Below are positions 63,332 through 64,000 of a stretch of DNA of 64,000 nucleotides, piece by piece. Numbering within the stretch: position 1 is the stretch's first letter; the number at the start of each line of letters is the position of its first letter. The translations under genes were made by a program, and so were the position numbers. The DNA lies in contig NZ_CANMRL010000003.1 in the NCBI RefSeq assembly GCF_947500255.1, forward strand, positions 62,001 to 126,000. Direction: 5' to 3'. The DNA comes from an uncultured Psychroserpens sp. (lineage in GTDB: Bacteria; Bacteroidota; Bacteroidia; Flavobacteriales; Flavobacteriaceae). The notes under the pieces are model-generated. The model was not told the origin of the DNA and made no database searches. It saw nothing but the letters and a program-made list of their open reading frames with translations.

Positions 63332-63339
63332 TAGATTTG
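63332..63339 (+). promoter_or_regulatory. -7 promoter element for the final membrane protein gene
   Basis: TAGATTTG, an exact TAnnTTTG match, ends 34 bases before the ATG at 63374 and supports a gene on this strand. Confidence 0.55.
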
Positions 63340-63373
63340 CGTAACTCCTAAAAACAATATAAAAAAACTAACT

Positions 63374-64000
63374 ATGTTAAAAGTAATTCTTGTAGTTGTA
63401 GGCCTTATTTTACTTACAATTGGTATCGTTTGGTTAATCGATAAATTTGTACCCAAAAAATTAAAACCTATATTAAATATAGTTCTTTGGGCGTTGATCG
63501 TCTTTTTAGGGTATCTTACTTTCATGTCGGTGTACGGCGAAATTAAGTTTAACAAACTTAAAGAAGAGCGTTACAGATCAGTTATAGCAAAATTAATTGA
63601 TATTAGAGATGCACAATTAGCGCATCGAACAGTAAATAAAAATTTTGCTGGAAACTTTGATGATTTAATCAAGTTTGTAGATACAGCTCAATTTACGATT
63701 ACACAAAGACGTGACTCTACTATTTTAGATGAAGAATTAACGCGTCGTTTTGGTGGAGTTGAAACATATAAAGATATAGTTCTTATCGACACCTTAGATT
63801 TCGTATCGGTTAGAGATTCTTTATTTGGTGATGATCCTCGTTACAAGACCATGATGAATCTTCCTGAAGGTGTTGGTCCTGCTGGTGCTAAATTTAAGCT
63901 TGAAGCAGGAAAACTTGATGATACTGGTATTGCAATATTTGAAGCATCTGTAACAAAAGATGTTATTTTACATGACCAAGAAAAAAATCTAGTAGAAAAA
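63374..64000 (+). CDS. hypothetical membrane-anchored protein, cut by the window end
   Basis: An open frame from the ATG at 63374 runs 209 codons to the window edge without a stop. It begins with two membrane helices (VILVVVGLILLTIGIVWLI and ILNIVLWALIVFLGYLTFMS), with a positively charged loop between them. A long soluble part follows, with YRSVIAKLIDIRDAQLAHRT near residues 67-86 and many acidic residues. I do not recognise the family, although the pattern of a short double anchor before an acidic domain is common in flavobacterial conserved proteins. A good -7 promoter element upstream and steady codon use support it over the opposite-strand frame. Confidence 0.8.
   Translation, partial: MLKVILVVVGLILLTIGIVWLIDKFVPKKLKPILNIVLWALIVFLGYLTFMSVYGEIKFNKLKEERYRSVIAKLIDIRDAQLAHRTVNKNFAGNFDDLIKFVDTAQFTITQRRDSTILDEELTRRFGGVETYKDIVLIDTLDFVSVRDSLFGDDPRYKTMMNLPEGVGPAGAKFKLEAGKLDDTGIAIFEASVTKDVILHDQEKNLVEK

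Noticed and set aside
63301-63555. 84-residue open frame on the minus strand near the right edge
   Set aside because: It opposes the better-supported plus-strand gene at 63374, which has a promoter element and membrane helices.

Overview
The window reads as about 64 kb of a low-GC Flavobacteriaceae chromosome (phylum Bacteroidota), probably a marine relative of Psychroserpens, Winogradskyella or Olleya. The genus cannot be fixed from this sequence. The evidence is: a type IX secretion sorting domain on a 1371-residue secreted protein, a GldI gliding lipoprotein, many Bacteroidota families (DUF5683, DUF6122, DUF3810, OstA-like, DUF349 repeats), and repeated matches to the Bacteroidota sigma-A -7 element TAnnTTTG close upstream of start codons. 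No rRNA, tRNA, CRISPR array, intact insertion sequence or prophage was seen. No stretch longer than 300 bases lacks a gene. The longest gaps are 21223-21502 (csp leader), 10742-10978 and 63170-63373.

Layout. 1-5678 (+): parA, parB, DUF5683, dapB, lepB, WbqC and DUF6122, a tightly packed run for chromosome partition, lysine/peptidoglycan precursor synthesis and protein export. 5679-12240 (-): two probable transcription units. One is a TPR protein with ribH. The other is two tiny tail-anchored proteins, mutL, two rhomboids and an endonuclease/exonuclease/phosphatase protein. 12362-16996 (+): recF, a lipoprotein and a DciA-like DUF721 protein, then a penicillin acylase with a small membrane protein. 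17027-23654 looks more accessory: a SulP transporter with an unusual C-terminal domain, an unrecognised protein behind a repeat-like fragment, a DUF418 membrane protein, a cold-shock protein, YcxB-like, DUF4269 and DUF481 proteins. 23749-30529: ndk, nrnA, gldI, a cyclophilin-FKBP fusion, pepD, a lipoprotein and DUF3810.

30596-40981: two amidohydrolase-family genes, a LolA-like lipoprotein, the large T9SS cargo protein and an rRNA/tRNA methyltransferase. 40985-49355 (+): an M48 protease, the stringent-response enzyme SpoT, a Fur-family repressor lacking the usual zinc cysteines, purA, an OstA-like lipopolysaccharide-export protein and a class III aminotransferase. 49524-57067 (+): a TPR protein, two tandem DUF368 lipid-carrier translocases, aroE, a DUF349 repeat protein, an NTF2-like protein and a DUF3052 protein.

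57064-61607 (-): a lipoprotein, then plsC, a KdnB-like dehydrogenase, a CatA-like acetyltransferase, a HAD hydrolase and kdsB. The kdsB/kdnB pair suggests Kdo or 8-amino-Kdo sugar synthesis for lipopolysaccharide. 61742-63169 (-) is a RecD-like helicase. A membrane protein starting at 63374 runs off the right edge. Cell-envelope biogenesis is the commonest theme (dapB, lepB, OstA, DUF368, plsC, kdsB/kdnB, rhomboids, lipoproteins), mixed with genome maintenance (parAB, mutL, recF, dciA-like, recD-like). Most of this is ordinary core genome. The less ordinary points are the SulP fusion, the zinc-cysteine-free Fur protein, the kdnB/kdsB cluster, the DUF368 pair, the tail-anchored pair and the long csp leader.
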